This document shows, piece after piece, positions 8,001 through 17,610 of a stretch of 64,000 nt of DNA; position 1 is the stretch's first letter; every line of letters begins with the position of its first letter. Origin of the DNA: DATFVA01 sp963764235 (GTDB taxonomy: Bacteria > Bacteroidota > Ignavibacteria > Ignavibacteriales > Ignavibacteriaceae); the NCBI GenBank assembly GCA_963764235.1, contig CAVXRO010000011.1, forward strand, positions 62,001-126,000, given 5' to 3'. Made by a program: the position numbers and the translations under genes. Under the pieces are notes generated by a model. The model ran no database searches. It saw only the letters and a list, made by a program, of their open reading frames with translations, and was not told the origin of the DNA.

Positions 8001-10100
8001 TTACAATCCTATCCTTACCGATCCAAAGAACTCCCTTCCGGCTCCCGGCTGGTAGGCATTGCCGCCCGGATCGGGTTCAGTGAATGCTACATATTTCTGG
8101 TCGCCAAGGTTTCTTCCCTGCAGTATGATCTCCGCATTAAGTCCTGAAATGTTCAGTACATACCCTATCCTTGCGCCAATCAAAGTATAACCAGAAGCTG
8201 TTTCACTCTCAAAATTTGCACCGTCAATGTATGATTTGCTCTGGGTTTCAGTATTTATACCCACGAAGAAATTATACGGCAGATGATACTCCGCATCAAT
8301 ATATAACTGATGCTGCGGAGAGTTCGGAAGGTAGCTTCCGTCTTCAATATATTTTATTATTTCAGGATCATCCATCATTATCCTGATCGGGGTGCTGTTA
8401 GTGTATTTGAAGTCAGAATATGTGTACGCCGCCTGAATAGTAAGATCCCTGACCGGCGTATACTTTGAGTAAAGCTCAAGTCCTATCCTTTCGCTTGATC
8501 CGACATTCCTGTAAAATGTTTCCTGGTTCCGTAGCGGATCGGTGATGCGGTAGCGGTCGAAGTCGTTCTCAGTAACAAGGTAGAACCCGGTAACATCATA
8601 ATAGAGCGAGTTGGCAGCATAGCCTCTGAAGCCGAGTTCATAATCATTCGATGTTGCAGGAACAAGGTGCATATTAAATCCGCCGAAGTTATCGGGATTC
8701 TGTGCGAGCTCTTCAGTTGCGGGAGGGAGAAATCCCTGTCCCCAGTCTGCATATATATTCAATTCCTCCATCAGCGAGTAGCTAATGCCCGCTTTACCTG
8801 TCGTCCTTGAGAAATCAGCCGTCCCTGAAGCATCATAGTTAACTTTCATCAGATCGTTTAACTCATTATGGATTTTATCGTAACGCAGACTCAGGAATAT
8901 ATTTGTTTTTTCCCCCAGAGAGATATTATCGAGCAGGAAAAGCCCAACACCCCTCTGGTCGATTTTTTCATTGGATAATACATCGGCACCCGGTACAGAA
9001 TAATCATTCGCCACGCGATGTTCCTTTATATTCTGCCACTGGAGGTCGGCTCCCGCACTAACTCTATTCCTGAAGAAATCATTCTTCTTACCGTAGCCAA
9101 AAGAATACTGAAGCGAGGTTCCCGGTGTCAGGTATGTCCTATAATTAAAAGTATGGTTGTTAGCTTCCGTGAAAAGGGTTCTCTTATTATAAATGTTAAA
9201 CTGGATCTCATGCTTATCGAATACCATTAGTCCTGTTAATCCAGCGGTATTGCGTTCCGTCTGCAGGTATTCATTAAACGGAACGGCATCAGGGTTAGCC
9301 TGTTTTGGATCCTCATTATACTGCTGAAGGTTTATTCCCTCAGGATTTTCATGGTAGAAGTTTACAAATTCAAAGATCGGGGTAAGTTTAATATTGCTGT
9401 TGGGTATATAAGACGCTTTGGCATATACATTGTTTCCCCAGAAATGAGTATGAACACGATATCCGTCGCCCATCGTTCTTCCGAAAGATATCCTGTAATC
9501 CATATTCCTTGCGCGTCCCCCGAACTGTCCATATCCTTTCCAGAAATTATTTGAACCGTAAATCCCTCCGGCTTCTCCGAACAAAGGCGTGTCAGGTGAG
9601 TTTTTGCTGATAACGTTGACTATGCCTCCCGAAGCGCTTCCTCCATAGAGTGAAGCTGCAGGTCCCCTTAATACTTCGATACGAGATATATTTGTCATAT
9701 CTATATCAAAGAAATCAGGTGCGAACCCGGTAGGGTCATTTATGGGAAGTTCGTCCAACAGGATTTTAATTCCTCTTATTCCCCTTTCGGTAAGGATCCC
9801 TATCCCCCGGATAGACAGATGGAGCCTGTTGCCGTTAGCCTGGTTATCTATCTTTACGCCCGGAACTATCTTAAGAGCTTCATCGATTGAGACAAACCTG
9901 GGGATGGTATTCAAAAAGCTCTGATCAACGACAGTAGTGGCAAATGTGATTTGTTTTAAAGGAACATTTAATCTTGCGGCTGTAACAACAACCTCCTGAG
10001 GAAGCTGATAGCTTAGTGTATCAGCAGATGTGTTATTCTGTGCCTGTGCGATGAAGGTACAAAAAAGACATACTGATAATAATAGTATTATTCTCTTCAT
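8001..10100 (-). CDS. TonB-dependent outer-membrane receptor
   Basis: The 699-residue protein has a signal peptide (about 1-20, 'AQA'), a TonB-box-like stretch 'EVVVTA' (about 36-41), a plug domain with 'LSIRGIG' and 'RIEVLRGPAASLYG.SASGGIVNVI', and a beta-barrel ending in an aromatic 'FFGSVRIGL'. It imports a scarce ligand across the outer membrane using TonB energy. The general look is of the siderophore/FecA-like group; the ligand cannot be told. The gene lies 50 bases after a small membrane-protein gene and ends at a strong terminator, so the two form an operon. No TonB, ExbB or ExbD gene is in the window. Confidence 0.95.
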   Translation of the reverse strand: MKRIILLLSVCLFCTFIAQAQNNTSADTLSYQLPQEVVVTAARLNVPLKQITFATTVVDQSFLNTIPRFVSIDEALKIVPGVKIDNQANGNRLHLSIRGIGILTERGIRGIKILLDELPINDPTGFAPDFFDIDMTNISRIEVLRGPAASLYGGSASGGIVNVISKNSPDTPLFGEAGGIYGSNNFWKGYGQFGGRARNMDYRISFGRTMGDGYRVHTHFWGNNVYAKASYIPNSNIKLTPIFEFVNFYHENPEGINLQQYNEDPKQANPDAVPFNEYLQTERNTAGLTGLMVFDKHEIQFNIYNKRTLFTEANNHTFNYRTYLTPGTSLQYSFGYGKKNDFFRNRVSAGADLQWQNIKEHRVANDYSVPGADVLSNEKIDQRGVGLFLLDNISLGEKTNIFLSLRYDKIHNELNDLMKVNYDASGTADFSRTTGKAGISYSLMEELNIYADWGQGFLPPATEELAQNPDNFGGFNMHLVPATSNDYELGFRGYAANSLYYDVTGFYLVTENDFDRYRITDPLRNQETFYRNVGSSERIGLELYSKYTPVRDLTIQAAYTYSDFKYTNSTPIRIMMDDPEIIKYIEDGSYLPNSPQHQLYIDAEYHLPYNFFVGINTETQSKSYIDGANFESETASGYTLIGARIGYVLNISGLNAEIILQGRNLGDQKYVAFTEPDPGGNAYQPGAGREFFGSVRIGL

Positions 10101-10150
10101 TTTATTACCTGAATAAATTGTTAATGGTATTGAAAAAAGGATGATAATAT

Positions 10151-10690
10151 TCAGGCAGTCCTGGGGGGAGGTGAAGGAGTTTCTGCAATATAGTGAAGAA
10201 TGTTTAAACGCAACTCAGCCGTAAATATTTGCAGTTCTGCCGGACACTTAAGCAGGAAAGGATTTAAGCACAATGCCTGGAATATGAGGTTCAACAGGCC
10301 GGTTCTATATTTTGAATTGTTTAGTCTGCCGTTTACGAGATCATTTAATTCACTATCACAGGCAGTCTTGATTTTTGCTTCACCGACATCATTAAGACAA
10401 TATATAGTCACCTGGTCATCATAATTTACTAACTTAATGATATCATACATCACTCCATCGTATTCAAATTCGCGGGAATCTTTCCATAAAAATCCGCCGC
10501 CGTTACGATACAGCCGGTCACTGCTGAGCTTAAATTTGACCACCTCATCGGGATCATATGTCCCCTCCCGGAGACTTCTCATCATACGGGCTCTGGCAGA
10601 GTTCTGCGCCTGGTATAAAATAATAATAAATCCCCCTGAGTTGACGAAAAGGAAAATGATAAGCAATATGGAGATGCACTTCCTCAACAT
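10151..10690 (-). CDS. Small membrane-anchored protein paired with a TonB receptor (family copy 1)
   Basis: This 179-residue protein has an N-terminal signal/anchor helix (about 5-27), a beta-rich core with 'FLWKDSREFEYDGVMYDII' and 'IYCLNDVG', a cysteine-containing helical part and a C-terminal 'TPSPPPRTA'. The core aligns by eye with the 169-residue protein at 23.5 kb, which also lies directly upstream of a TonB receptor gene; both share the pattern W-K-(D/N)-x2-E-F-x-(Y/F)-(D/E)-G-x(2)-Y-D-(I/V)-I. The pairing suggests a helper role in uptake or regulation of the receptor. I do not know a named family for it. A TAnnTTTG-like -10 (TATCTTTG, minus strand, 10711-10718) lies just upstream. Confidence 0.72.
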   Translation of the reverse strand: MLRKCISILLIIFLFVNSGGFIIILYQAQNSARARMMRSLREGTYDPDEVVKFKLSSDRLYRNGGGFLWKDSREFEYDGVMYDIIKLVNYDDQVTIYCLNDVGEAKIKTACDSELNDLVNGRLNNSKYRTGLLNLIFQALCLNPFLLKCPAELQIFTAELRLNILHYIAETPSPPPRTA

Positions 10691-10914
10691 AAAATCTTAT
10701 TTGTGCATAACAAAGATAAATAAAGCAAACTATTAATAAAGTATATTTTTAATGATACTTTCCCTTTCCGCGGGAAAATATATTTCCGGAGAGAGTACAT
10801 AAACATTTTTCAGTTATCATAAATCCATTGGAAATTTGAATATTTAGTTGTATTATCTCACCCATTCAGAGAGAAGAATTCTAGTTTTCTTTACCACAAA
10901 CCTGTCGGGAGAAT

Positions 10915-13419
10915 ATGATTTTATTTTTAAATAGAATTTTCGTTTTACCGGTTATCCTCTTTCTTTCGTGCCTTAACGTGCAGGCACAGCCGGTTAGACA
11001 GCCGGATGCAGCTGAATTGGAGCTCGCAATTAAAAAGCTTAATGTGCTTGGCAGCGTTTTATATATTGCTGCCCACCCTGATGATGAGAATACCGCAGCC
11101 CTGGCATATTTTGAATCAGGCAGACTTCTGAAGGCGGGTTACTGCGCGATGAACCGTGGAAGCGGAGGACAAAACCTGATTGGCGATGAACAGGCGGATG
11201 AACTGGGGGTGATAAGAACACAGGAACTCCTTGCCGCCAGGAGGATAGACGGAGCAGAACAGTTTTTTACACGCGCAGTCGATTTCGGTTACTCAAAGAA
11301 TCCCGAAGAAACTTTTGATATATGGGGAAAACAAAAAATCCTCTCCGACGTCGTCTGGATAATCAGGAAATTTCGTCCCGATGTAATCGTAACGCGTTTC
11401 CCCGGCACAGGCCAGGGCGGGCATGGTCATCACACCGCATCTGCCCTGCTTGCTGAGGAGGCATTCAAAATGGCCGGAGATCCGGATAGCTTTCCCGATC
11501 AATTAAAATACGTTAAAACGTGGCAGCCGAAAAGACTCTACTGGAATGCCTGGCCGTCGCTGGTTGAGAGAAATGGTGCTGATCTATCCAAGCTGATAAA
11601 GATAGACCTCGGGGCATATAATCCCCTGCTCGGGAAGTCTTATACGGAGATAGCAGCCGAGAGCAGAAGTATGCACAAGAGTCAGGGTTTCGGAGTATCC
11701 GCCAGAAGAGGAGAGCAGATAAATTATTTCAAGTACCTTGAAGGCGATACAGCAGAGACAGATTTATTTGATGGCGTTGATCTGACCTGGAAACGGGTCA
11801 AAGGAAGCAGCAAAGTTTCGGCTTTACTGAAGGAAGTTGAAAAGGAATATGATCCTGAGGATCCTGCCGCAAGTCTGCCAAAACTAATTGAGGCCTACAG
11901 CGAATTAAACAAGCTGGATGACGATTACTGGGTTCCGTTAAAGAAAAAGGAACTGCTTGATGTAATAAAAGCGTCGGCAGGATTATGGCTGGAAGCTGAT
12001 GCTGACGGCTATTCCTATACTCCCGGTGATTCTGTGAAGATTGCAGCATCGGTGGTGAACAGGTCCGGTTATCCGCTACAACTAAAAAACATTTCTGTGA
12101 CCTATCAGCCCACGAAGGACAATGTGAACCGGATACTGAATAGAAATGAAATTGTGAAATACGACGAAGTGGCAGTGCTTCCTGCCAGCGTTCCAATTAC
12201 ACAGCCTTACTGGCTTGTAAAACCTCACGGCAAGGGAGCATATACTGTTGACGACCAACAGATGATCGGGAAAGCTTCAAATGATCCTCCTCTTACTGGT
12301 GAATTCACCTTAACTACCGGAACAACAGATCTTACGATGGATGTGCCTGTGTTATATCAATGGACTGACCCGGTACACGGCGAGGAATACAGGCCGATCG
12401 AAGTCACGCCCCCTGTATCTGTTAATCTTTCCGATGATATTTACCTTTTCACAGATAACACCGCTAAACCTGTCACTGTGAAATTAAAGAGTAATACCGA
12501 ACATGCAAATGGACTGCTCAGCCTGCAGATCCCCGATGGATGGAAGGCAGAGCCGGGAGAATATCAGTATTCGCTCCCCGAAAAAGGAGCAGAAAAAAAC
12601 TTTACATTTAATGTTACTCCTCCTGAAGGAGCATCAGAATCAACATTACAGGCTGTTGCCGAAGAAGACGGTAAAGAAATAATGAGGGGTATTGTGACTA
12701 TTGATTATCCGCATATTCCGATACAGACATTATTTCCGCCGGCGCAGGCAAAGCTGCTTCGGCTGGATATAAAGAAAACAATAAATAATATCGGATATAT
12801 TATGGGTTCGGGTGATATGATTCCCGAGTACCTAAGGCAGCTTGGGTATAACGTGGAGCTATTAACCGATGCAGAGCTTGATACTGCCGCGCTCTCGAAA
12901 TATGATGCTATCGTCTCAGGTATACGTGCGTATAATACAAGGGCGAGACTTGCACAGGATCAGCCGCGGCTTATGAATTACGTGAAGAACGGCGGGACAA
13001 TCGTTGTTCAGTATAATACGAGCTTTAACCTGGTCACCGATAATATAGGTCCCTACCCTTTTTCACTTTCTCACGACAGAATTACTGTGGAAGAAGCGCC
13101 CATTACATTTGTGAACCCTTCTTTCCCTGTTCTGAATTATCCGAATAAAATTACACAGTACGACTTCAGCGGCTGGGTGCAGGAAAGAGGTCTTTACTTT
13201 GCTGATAAATGGGACCCACAATACCATGTTGTATTATCAGGAAATGACCCCGGTGAAAAACCTCTCGATGGCGGTATGCTTTATGCTGAATACGGCAAAG
13301 GCATATTTATATACACGGGATATTCATGGTTCCGGCAGATACCTGCGGGGGTTCCCGGCGCATTCAGATTTTTTGTTAATATGATTTCTGCAAAACAATA
13401 TGGTTCAAAAGCGAACTAA
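10915..13419 (+). CDS. Secreted PIG-L family deacetylase with C-terminal amidotransferase-like domain
   Basis: The 834-residue protein has a signal peptide (about 1-25). The PIG-L/LmbE domain follows, with the zinc motif 'AHPDDE' (54-58) and the second histidine set 'GHGHH' (169-173). Then come beta domains and a C-terminal region (about 600-834) with 'YDAIVSGIRAYN' and 'NGGTIVVQYN', resembling the ThuA / class I glutamine amidotransferase-like fold. Family members remove N-acetyl groups from sugar conjugates; the substrate is unknown. The export signal places it in the periplasm or outside. It overlaps a small membrane-protein gene and leads a three-gene operon with a sodium:solute symporter, suggesting breakdown of a sugar conjugate followed by uptake of the product. 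Confidence 0.9.
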   Translation: MILFLNRIFVLPVILFLSCLNVQAQPVRQPDAAELELAIKKLNVLGSVLYIAAHPDDENTAALAYFESGRLLKAGYCAMNRGSGGQNLIGDEQADELGVIRTQELLAARRIDGAEQFFTRAVDFGYSKNPEETFDIWGKQKILSDVVWIIRKFRPDVIVTRFPGTGQGGHGHHTASALLAEEAFKMAGDPDSFPDQLKYVKTWQPKRLYWNAWPSLVERNGADLSKLIKIDLGAYNPLLGKSYTEIAAESRSMHKSQGFGVSARRGEQINYFKYLEGDTAETDLFDGVDLTWKRVKGSSKVSALLKEVEKEYDPEDPAASLPKLIEAYSELNKLDDDYWVPLKKKELLDVIKASAGLWLEADADGYSYTPGDSVKIAASVVNRSGYPLQLKNISVTYQPTKDNVNRILNRNEIVKYDEVAVLPASVPITQPYWLVKPHGKGAYTVDDQQMIGKASNDPPLTGEFTLTTGTTDLTMDVPVLYQWTDPVHGEEYRPIEVTPPVSVNLSDDIYLFTDNTAKPVTVKLKSNTEHANGLLSLQIPDGWKAEPGEYQYSLPEKGAEKNFTFNVTPPEGASESTLQAVAEEDGKEIMRGIVTIDYPHIPIQTLFPPAQAKLLRLDIKKTINNIGYIMGSGDMIPEYLRQLGYNVELLTDAELDTAALSKYDAIVSGIRAYNTRARLAQDQPRLMNYVKNGGTIVVQYNTSFNLVTDNIGPYPFSLSHDRITVEEAPITFVNPSFPVLNYPNKITQYDFSGWVQERGLYFADKWDPQYHVVLSGNDPGEKPLDGGMLYAEYGKGIFIYTGYSWFRQIPAGVPGAFRFFVNMISAKQYGSKAN

Positions 13420-13552
13420 AGAAGAGTTACCGGTTGATGCTGAGGAAAAACCCCCGGTGTTTAAAACATGGAACAAAGTTTACGCACTGGTTTTCCTTAA
13501 TCTGGTTATACTGATTATTTTCTTTTACATATTTACAAAGGTTTTTGAGTGA
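13400..13552 (+). CDS. 50-residue single-span membrane protein between PIG-L and symporter genes
   Basis: This short frame starts at the ATG at 13400, inside the last 20 bases of the deacetylase gene, and ends with TGA at 13550-13552, overlapping the GTG start of the symporter (GTGA). The product begins MVQKRTKEELP, has a polar proline-containing stretch, then one helix ('VYALVFLNLVILIIFFYIF') and a short tail. Overlap at both ends strongly supports a translated, coupled gene. It could be a small accessory subunit of the symporter. No named family is recognised. Confidence 0.72.
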   Translation: MVQKRTKEELPVDAEEKPPVFKTWNKVYALVFLNLVILIIFFYIFTKVFE

Positions 13553-15246
13553 CCCTTATAGACTGGATCGTTCTCATAGGCTTCCTGCTATTTGTAACAG
13601 TTTATGGAGTCTGGAAAACCAGGGGAACAAAGGATATTGACGGATATATGCGGGCCGGCAGAACAACCCGCTGGTATACCATTGCTCTTTCAATTATGGC
13701 AACCCAGGCCAGTGCGATTACTTTTCTTTCAACACCCGGCCAGGCTTATGTAGACGGAATGAGATTTGTTCAATTCTATCTCGGTCTGCCGATAGCGATG
13801 ATAATCTTATCTATCACGGCCGTTCCGCTGTTTCACAGACTGAATGTTTATACAGCATACGAGTATCTAGAGAAAAGATTTGATCTAAAGAACAGAATTT
13901 TGGGCTGTTTATTATTCTTGTTGCAGAGAGGCCTTGCCGCAGGATTCACAATATTTGCCCCTTCACTTATCCTTTCCGTGATAATGGGATGGGACATTGA
14001 TCTTACTGTCATCATCACCGGTACACTTGTAGTCATTTATACAACAACCGGCGGAACCAGGGCTGTTAACCAGACGCATATCCAGCAGATGATTATTATA
14101 ACACTGGGAATGTTTGCCGCATTCATAATGATCTTTTTCCTTCTACCAAAAGATGTTTCCCCCATCGATGCCGCTTACGTTGCCGGCAAACTCGGTAGAT
14201 TGAATGCGATAGATTTCTCATTTGATCTTAATAACAGGTATACATTTTGGTCAGGTATCATCGGGGGCACGTTTTTGATGCTGTCATACTTCGGTACAGA
14301 TCAGTCGCAGGTTCAGAGATATTTATCAGGGAGCACGATTACACAAAGCAGGCTGGGATTACTGACCAACGGGATAATTAAGGTACCGATGCAGTTCTTC
14401 ATATTATTTGTAGGAGCGATGGTTTTTGTATTCTACCAGTTTAATATGGCGCCAATCTTCTTTAATCCTAATGCGGTAAATACTGTGAAACAAAGTACTT
14501 ATGCCGATCAATATAATAACCTGCAGGGGCAATATGAACAGGTGCATCGTCAGAAAAAAGAAAAACTTGAGGAAATGCTGGCTTCTATTCATTCCGGAAG
14601 TAATGAGAAAACAGAAGAACTGCTGGAACAGGTCCGGAGCAAACAAAAAGAAGCGAATCTGATTAGAAATAAAGCAGTAGATTTGATCAAACAGGCTGAT
14701 CCTGAGGCAGATTCGAACGACACGAATTATATTTTCATTAATTATATCATCAGTTTTCTTCCGGCGGGTATAATAGGATTAATACTGGCAGCTATATTTT
14801 CTGCGTCAATGTCTTCTACATCCGCAGAACTTAATGCCCTGGCTTCAACTACAGTAATCGATATTTACAAACGATTGGTAAATAAGGACGCGGATGACCG
14901 TCATTATCTACGGGTATCCAAGCTTGCCACCATTTTATGGGGAGCATATGCAATAACCTTTGCATTATTTGCCAACCGGCTGGGATCATTGATTGAGGCT
15001 GTAAATATCTTAGGTTCGCTTGTGTATGGTACTATACTGGGAATATTCCTGGTAGCGTTCTACCTGAAGAAAGTTACAGGTACGCCTACATTTATTGCGG
15101 CTTTGACTGCTGAACTGGCGGTATTGTATTGTTATTTCTTCACCAGCATTCCATTCCTGTGGTATAATGTAATAGGATGCATGCTGCTGCTTATTATCGC
15201 TCTGCTTCTCAATCCCTTCTTTCGGTTAGCAAATAAAATGGAATGA
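13549..15246 (+). CDS. Sodium:solute symporter (SSS / SLC5 family)
   Basis: The 565-residue protein has about 12-13 membrane helices and typical SSS features: 'GYMRAGRT..WYTIALSIMATQASAITFLSTPGQ' near the N-terminus, 'YFGTDQSQVQRYLS' in the middle and 'AIFSASMSSTSAELNALAS' late. It starts at a GTG that overlaps the upstream small-protein stop. Between about residues 320 and 390 there is a charged coiled-coil insert (many Q, K and E), not usual for the core family. Family members couple Na+ to uptake of sugars, sialic acid or amino acids; the partner deacetylase suggests a sugar-derived substrate, an inference. Confidence 0.93.
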   Translation: MTLIDWIVLIGFLLFVTVYGVWKTRGTKDIDGYMRAGRTTRWYTIALSIMATQASAITFLSTPGQAYVDGMRFVQFYLGLPIAMIILSITAVPLFHRLNVYTAYEYLEKRFDLKNRILGCLLFLLQRGLAAGFTIFAPSLILSVIMGWDIDLTVIITGTLVVIYTTTGGTRAVNQTHIQQMIIITLGMFAAFIMIFFLLPKDVSPIDAAYVAGKLGRLNAIDFSFDLNNRYTFWSGIIGGTFLMLSYFGTDQSQVQRYLSGSTITQSRLGLLTNGIIKVPMQFFILFVGAMVFVFYQFNMAPIFFNPNAVNTVKQSTYADQYNNLQGQYEQVHRQKKEKLEEMLASIHSGSNEKTEELLEQVRSKQKEANLIRNKAVDLIKQADPEADSNDTNYIFINYIISFLPAGIIGLILAAIFSASMSSTSAELNALASTTVIDIYKRLVNKDADDRHYLRVSKLATILWGAYAITFALFANRLGSLIEAVNILGSLVYGTILGIFLVAFYLKKVTGTPTFIAALTAELAVLYCYFFTSIPFLWYNVIGCMLLLIIALLLNPFFRLANKME

Positions 15247-15257
15247 AGACTGAGAAT

Positions 15258-16001
15258 TCACTTACGGCTTCTTCCTATTGCAAAGAAATTTATAAGAAGC
15301 ATACCGGCGATAAACCCTCCTATATGGGCGCCGTAAGCAACTCCCCCTCCTTGTGCTCCTGCTCCGAGAAGTCCCAGTCCACTTATTAGCTGGAATACAA
15401 ACCATAGCCCAATAGCCACGAACGCAGGCACATTAGTTATGAAATAAAATATTATTACACTCACCCTCTTTTTAGGGAACAGCAGAATATAAGCTCCGAG
15501 GACTCCCGAGATTGCACCCGAAGCTCCTAATGTAGGAATCAGCAGATCTCCGCCCAATGCAACCGTAGAATAGACGTGCGCCAATGAAGCAAGTATTCCA
15601 CAGACAAGGTAAAAGATCAGGTAGCGGAAGTGACCCAGCTTGTTCTCAATATTATCACCGAATATCCATAAGAAAAGCATGTTCCCGAAGATGTGAGCGA
15701 TACCGCCATGCATAAAGATAGAAGTGAGTAAAGTAATATATACTGTTATGGGTGTAGCGCCCAGTCCGGGAATCGTGAACCTTTCACCGGTAGCGGGGTT
15801 TTCATATGTCTCCGACTGAGTGACAATATCTTTCCCGGTAATTATCTCTTCCGGTACAGTAGAAAATTTATAAGTAAACTTTTCATTCTCCCCAAGGTCC
15901 TGCAAAAATACAAAGACAAAAATATTCGCCAGTATTAACAAATAATTGATATAGGGTGTAATGGTTCGTTCACGGTTATCATCACCTATCGGGAAAAGCA
16001 T
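15258..16001 (-). CDS. Rhomboid-family intramembrane serine protease
   Basis: The protein has 247 residues from the ATG at 16001, which has GGAG at good spacing; the in-frame TTG at 16007 is too close to that site. It has six or more helices, 'GIAHIFGNMLFLWIFGD', the catalytic serine motif 'GASGAISG' and the catalytic His in 'GAHIGGF'. A soluble loop of about 50 residues lies after helix 1. Rhomboids cleave membrane-protein helices. It faces the symporter tail and is divergent from the DUF116 gene, with about 116 bases between starts. Confidence 0.93.
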   Translation of the reverse strand: MLFPIGDDNRERTITPYINYLLILANIFVFVFLQDLGENEKFTYKFSTVPEEIITGKDIVTQSETYENPATGERFTIPGLGATPITVYITLLTSIFMHGGIAHIFGNMLFLWIFGDNIENKLGHFRYLIFYLVCGILASLAHVYSTVALGGDLLIPTLGASGAISGVLGAYILLFPKKRVSVIIFYFITNVPAFVAIGLWFVFQLISGLGLLGAGAQGGGVAYGAHIGGFIAGMLLINFFAIGRSRK

Positions 16002-16117
16002 TTTCAAGACTCCGTTTTCTTATATAAGTGAAAATACGAAAAAAGAGTAACTCCCAACCATTTCATTTTCTTTCATTTCTGGTTAATTTTGTTCAAAAGA
16101 CTAAAGGGATTCAGAAG

Positions 16118-17284
16118 ATGGAAGTTATCACATATACACTGAAACCCGGGCAGACAAATTCCGAGACCTACTACAGGGATGTCAGGGAATTTACTAATAA
16201 GGTAATCGGGGAAGCCGGCCGCAGTATTACTCCTGTTGTCTATGATTTTATAGATTATCTGAAAACGTATAACCTCGGAGAACTGCGCAAGCCTGAAGAA
16301 TACTTACTCGAACTTTTAAGTTTTGGTATACTATGGAGGGAATACGCCGCCAAAGCCCTGAAGGTAAAACATGCACCTTTTATAACCATGGCCCGGATGG
16401 CTGAGTGGCGAAAAAAGCACCGTCGTATGAAGCCATTAATAGATTTCAGCAGGGGCATCCTGCTAACCCTGTTTTTATTTCCGGAAACTGATGACGAGCG
16501 TCCTGAAATTCCCGCACTTGACCAGATAGATCACGTTTGTAAATGGTTCGAAGCAACCGGGGAATTCAGAGAACAGGCACTACTCTTTATAAGATGGCGG
16601 GCATACTGGGGAACGAAATCTGAATCTGAATTATTCAGAATATTCTACCTCATCGAAGAGTTCACAAACTGGTTCCGAGAAGCTTCCATAAAATTTCTGG
16701 GAAAATACACAGAGAATGTAGAGGAGTTTCTGGAAAAGTCAGGTAATAAATACAGATGGAGAGAAGACAGAGTATCCTGCACACGTTCACGGCTTGAATA
16801 CCATCTGAATATGGTAGGGGCCGAACTATTAAATGATGCCTTCAGAAGTGAATTTGAAAAAGGTGAAAAGAAAGTTGTCCTGGTCCCCGGCTGTATGCGC
16901 GGCCGTCCCGAGGACGAATGTGAAGCCGTAAGGGTGAAGGAAGGATTAATCTGCTCCGATTGTCTTCCCGGATGCAGGGTGAACAGACTGCGCAGGGAAG
17001 GGAAACGCAGAACAGGAAGCGAAGCTTTCGACGTATACATTATCCCGCACGCTTCTGATCTGTCATTATGGTCGCCGAAACCGGGAGAACCGGTAAGAAG
17101 TATTATTGCTTCTGCCTGTGTTACTACGCTGGTTGAAGGAGGCTGGGAACTAAAAAGATATAATGTACCGGCACAGTGCGTGCTGCTTGATTACTGCGGC
17201 TGCAGGAAACACTGGAGTGATAAAGGAATGTCTACCTCATTCAATATGAATGAGCTTCGCAGAAGGGTGGGAATTAAGAATTAG
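16118..17284 (+). CDS. DUF116 domain protein
   Basis: The protein has 388 residues from the ATG at 16118, preceded by AAAGGG; the longer frame from 16028 adds 30 residues with no ribosome site. The N-terminal two thirds are helical and soluble. The C-terminal DUF116 domain carries clustered cysteines: 'CMRGRPEDECEAVR', 'CSDCLPGC' and 'LLDYCGCRKHW'. The cysteines suggest metal or Fe-S binding, but the biochemical role is not known. No functional link to the neighbouring rhomboid gene is evident. Confidence 0.85.
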   Translation: MEVITYTLKPGQTNSETYYRDVREFTNKVIGEAGRSITPVVYDFIDYLKTYNLGELRKPEEYLLELLSFGILWREYAAKALKVKHAPFITMARMAEWRKKHRRMKPLIDFSRGILLTLFLFPETDDERPEIPALDQIDHVCKWFEATGEFREQALLFIRWRAYWGTKSESELFRIFYLIEEFTNWFREASIKFLGKYTENVEEFLEKSGNKYRWREDRVSCTRSRLEYHLNMVGAELLNDAFRSEFEKGEKKVVLVPGCMRGRPEDECEAVRVKEGLICSDCLPGCRVNRLRREGKRRTGSEAFDVYIIPHASDLSLWSPKPGEPVRSIIASACVTTLVEGGWELKRYNVPAQCVLLDYCGCRKHWSDKGMSTSFNMNELRRRVGIKN

Positions 17285-17346
17285 AGATTATAATTGCAGA
17301 TTGAAGAATATTCAACCTGCAATCTTAATCGGTATATACAGTTAAT

Positions 17347-17610
17347 TTAGTTTGAAACTATTTTTTTAGCATCATCTATTATTGTGGTTGCTTTCTTCTT
17401 ACCGTCTTTGAGTATACCATCCACTTTTTCTTTTCCTGTTTCGACTATATCATTTACATTATCTAATAAATTATCAGTCGTTTTAGAAATATTCTTTCTC
17501 ATCTTTCTTCCTGAAACAGGAGTATACAGCATTGCTAAAACACCGCCGATAATTCCTCCGACGAGTAATCCTGAAACAAATCCTGTTAATTTATCCTGAT
17601 CTTTACTCAT
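17347..17610 (-). CDS. YtxH domain protein
   Basis: The 87-residue protein has an N-terminal hydrophobic, glycine-rich helix ('GFVSGLLVGGIIGGVLAMLY') followed by 'TPVSGRKMRKNI' and a long amphipathic lysine-rich helix. This matches the YtxH/gas-vesicle-like family, often stress-induced membrane-associated proteins. GGAGGTTCC lies upstream of the ATG. Molecular role unknown. Confidence 0.85.
   Translation of the reverse strand: MSKDQDKLTGFVSGLLVGGIIGGVLAMLYTPVSGRKMRKNISKTTDNLLDNVNDIVETGKEKVDGILKDGKKKATTIIDDAKKIVSN

Noticed and set aside
10737..10914. TTTCC-GCG-GGAAA dyad and AT-rich stretch between divergent genes.
   Set aside because: Short arms and no second copy; it is probably part of an ordinary divergent promoter region.
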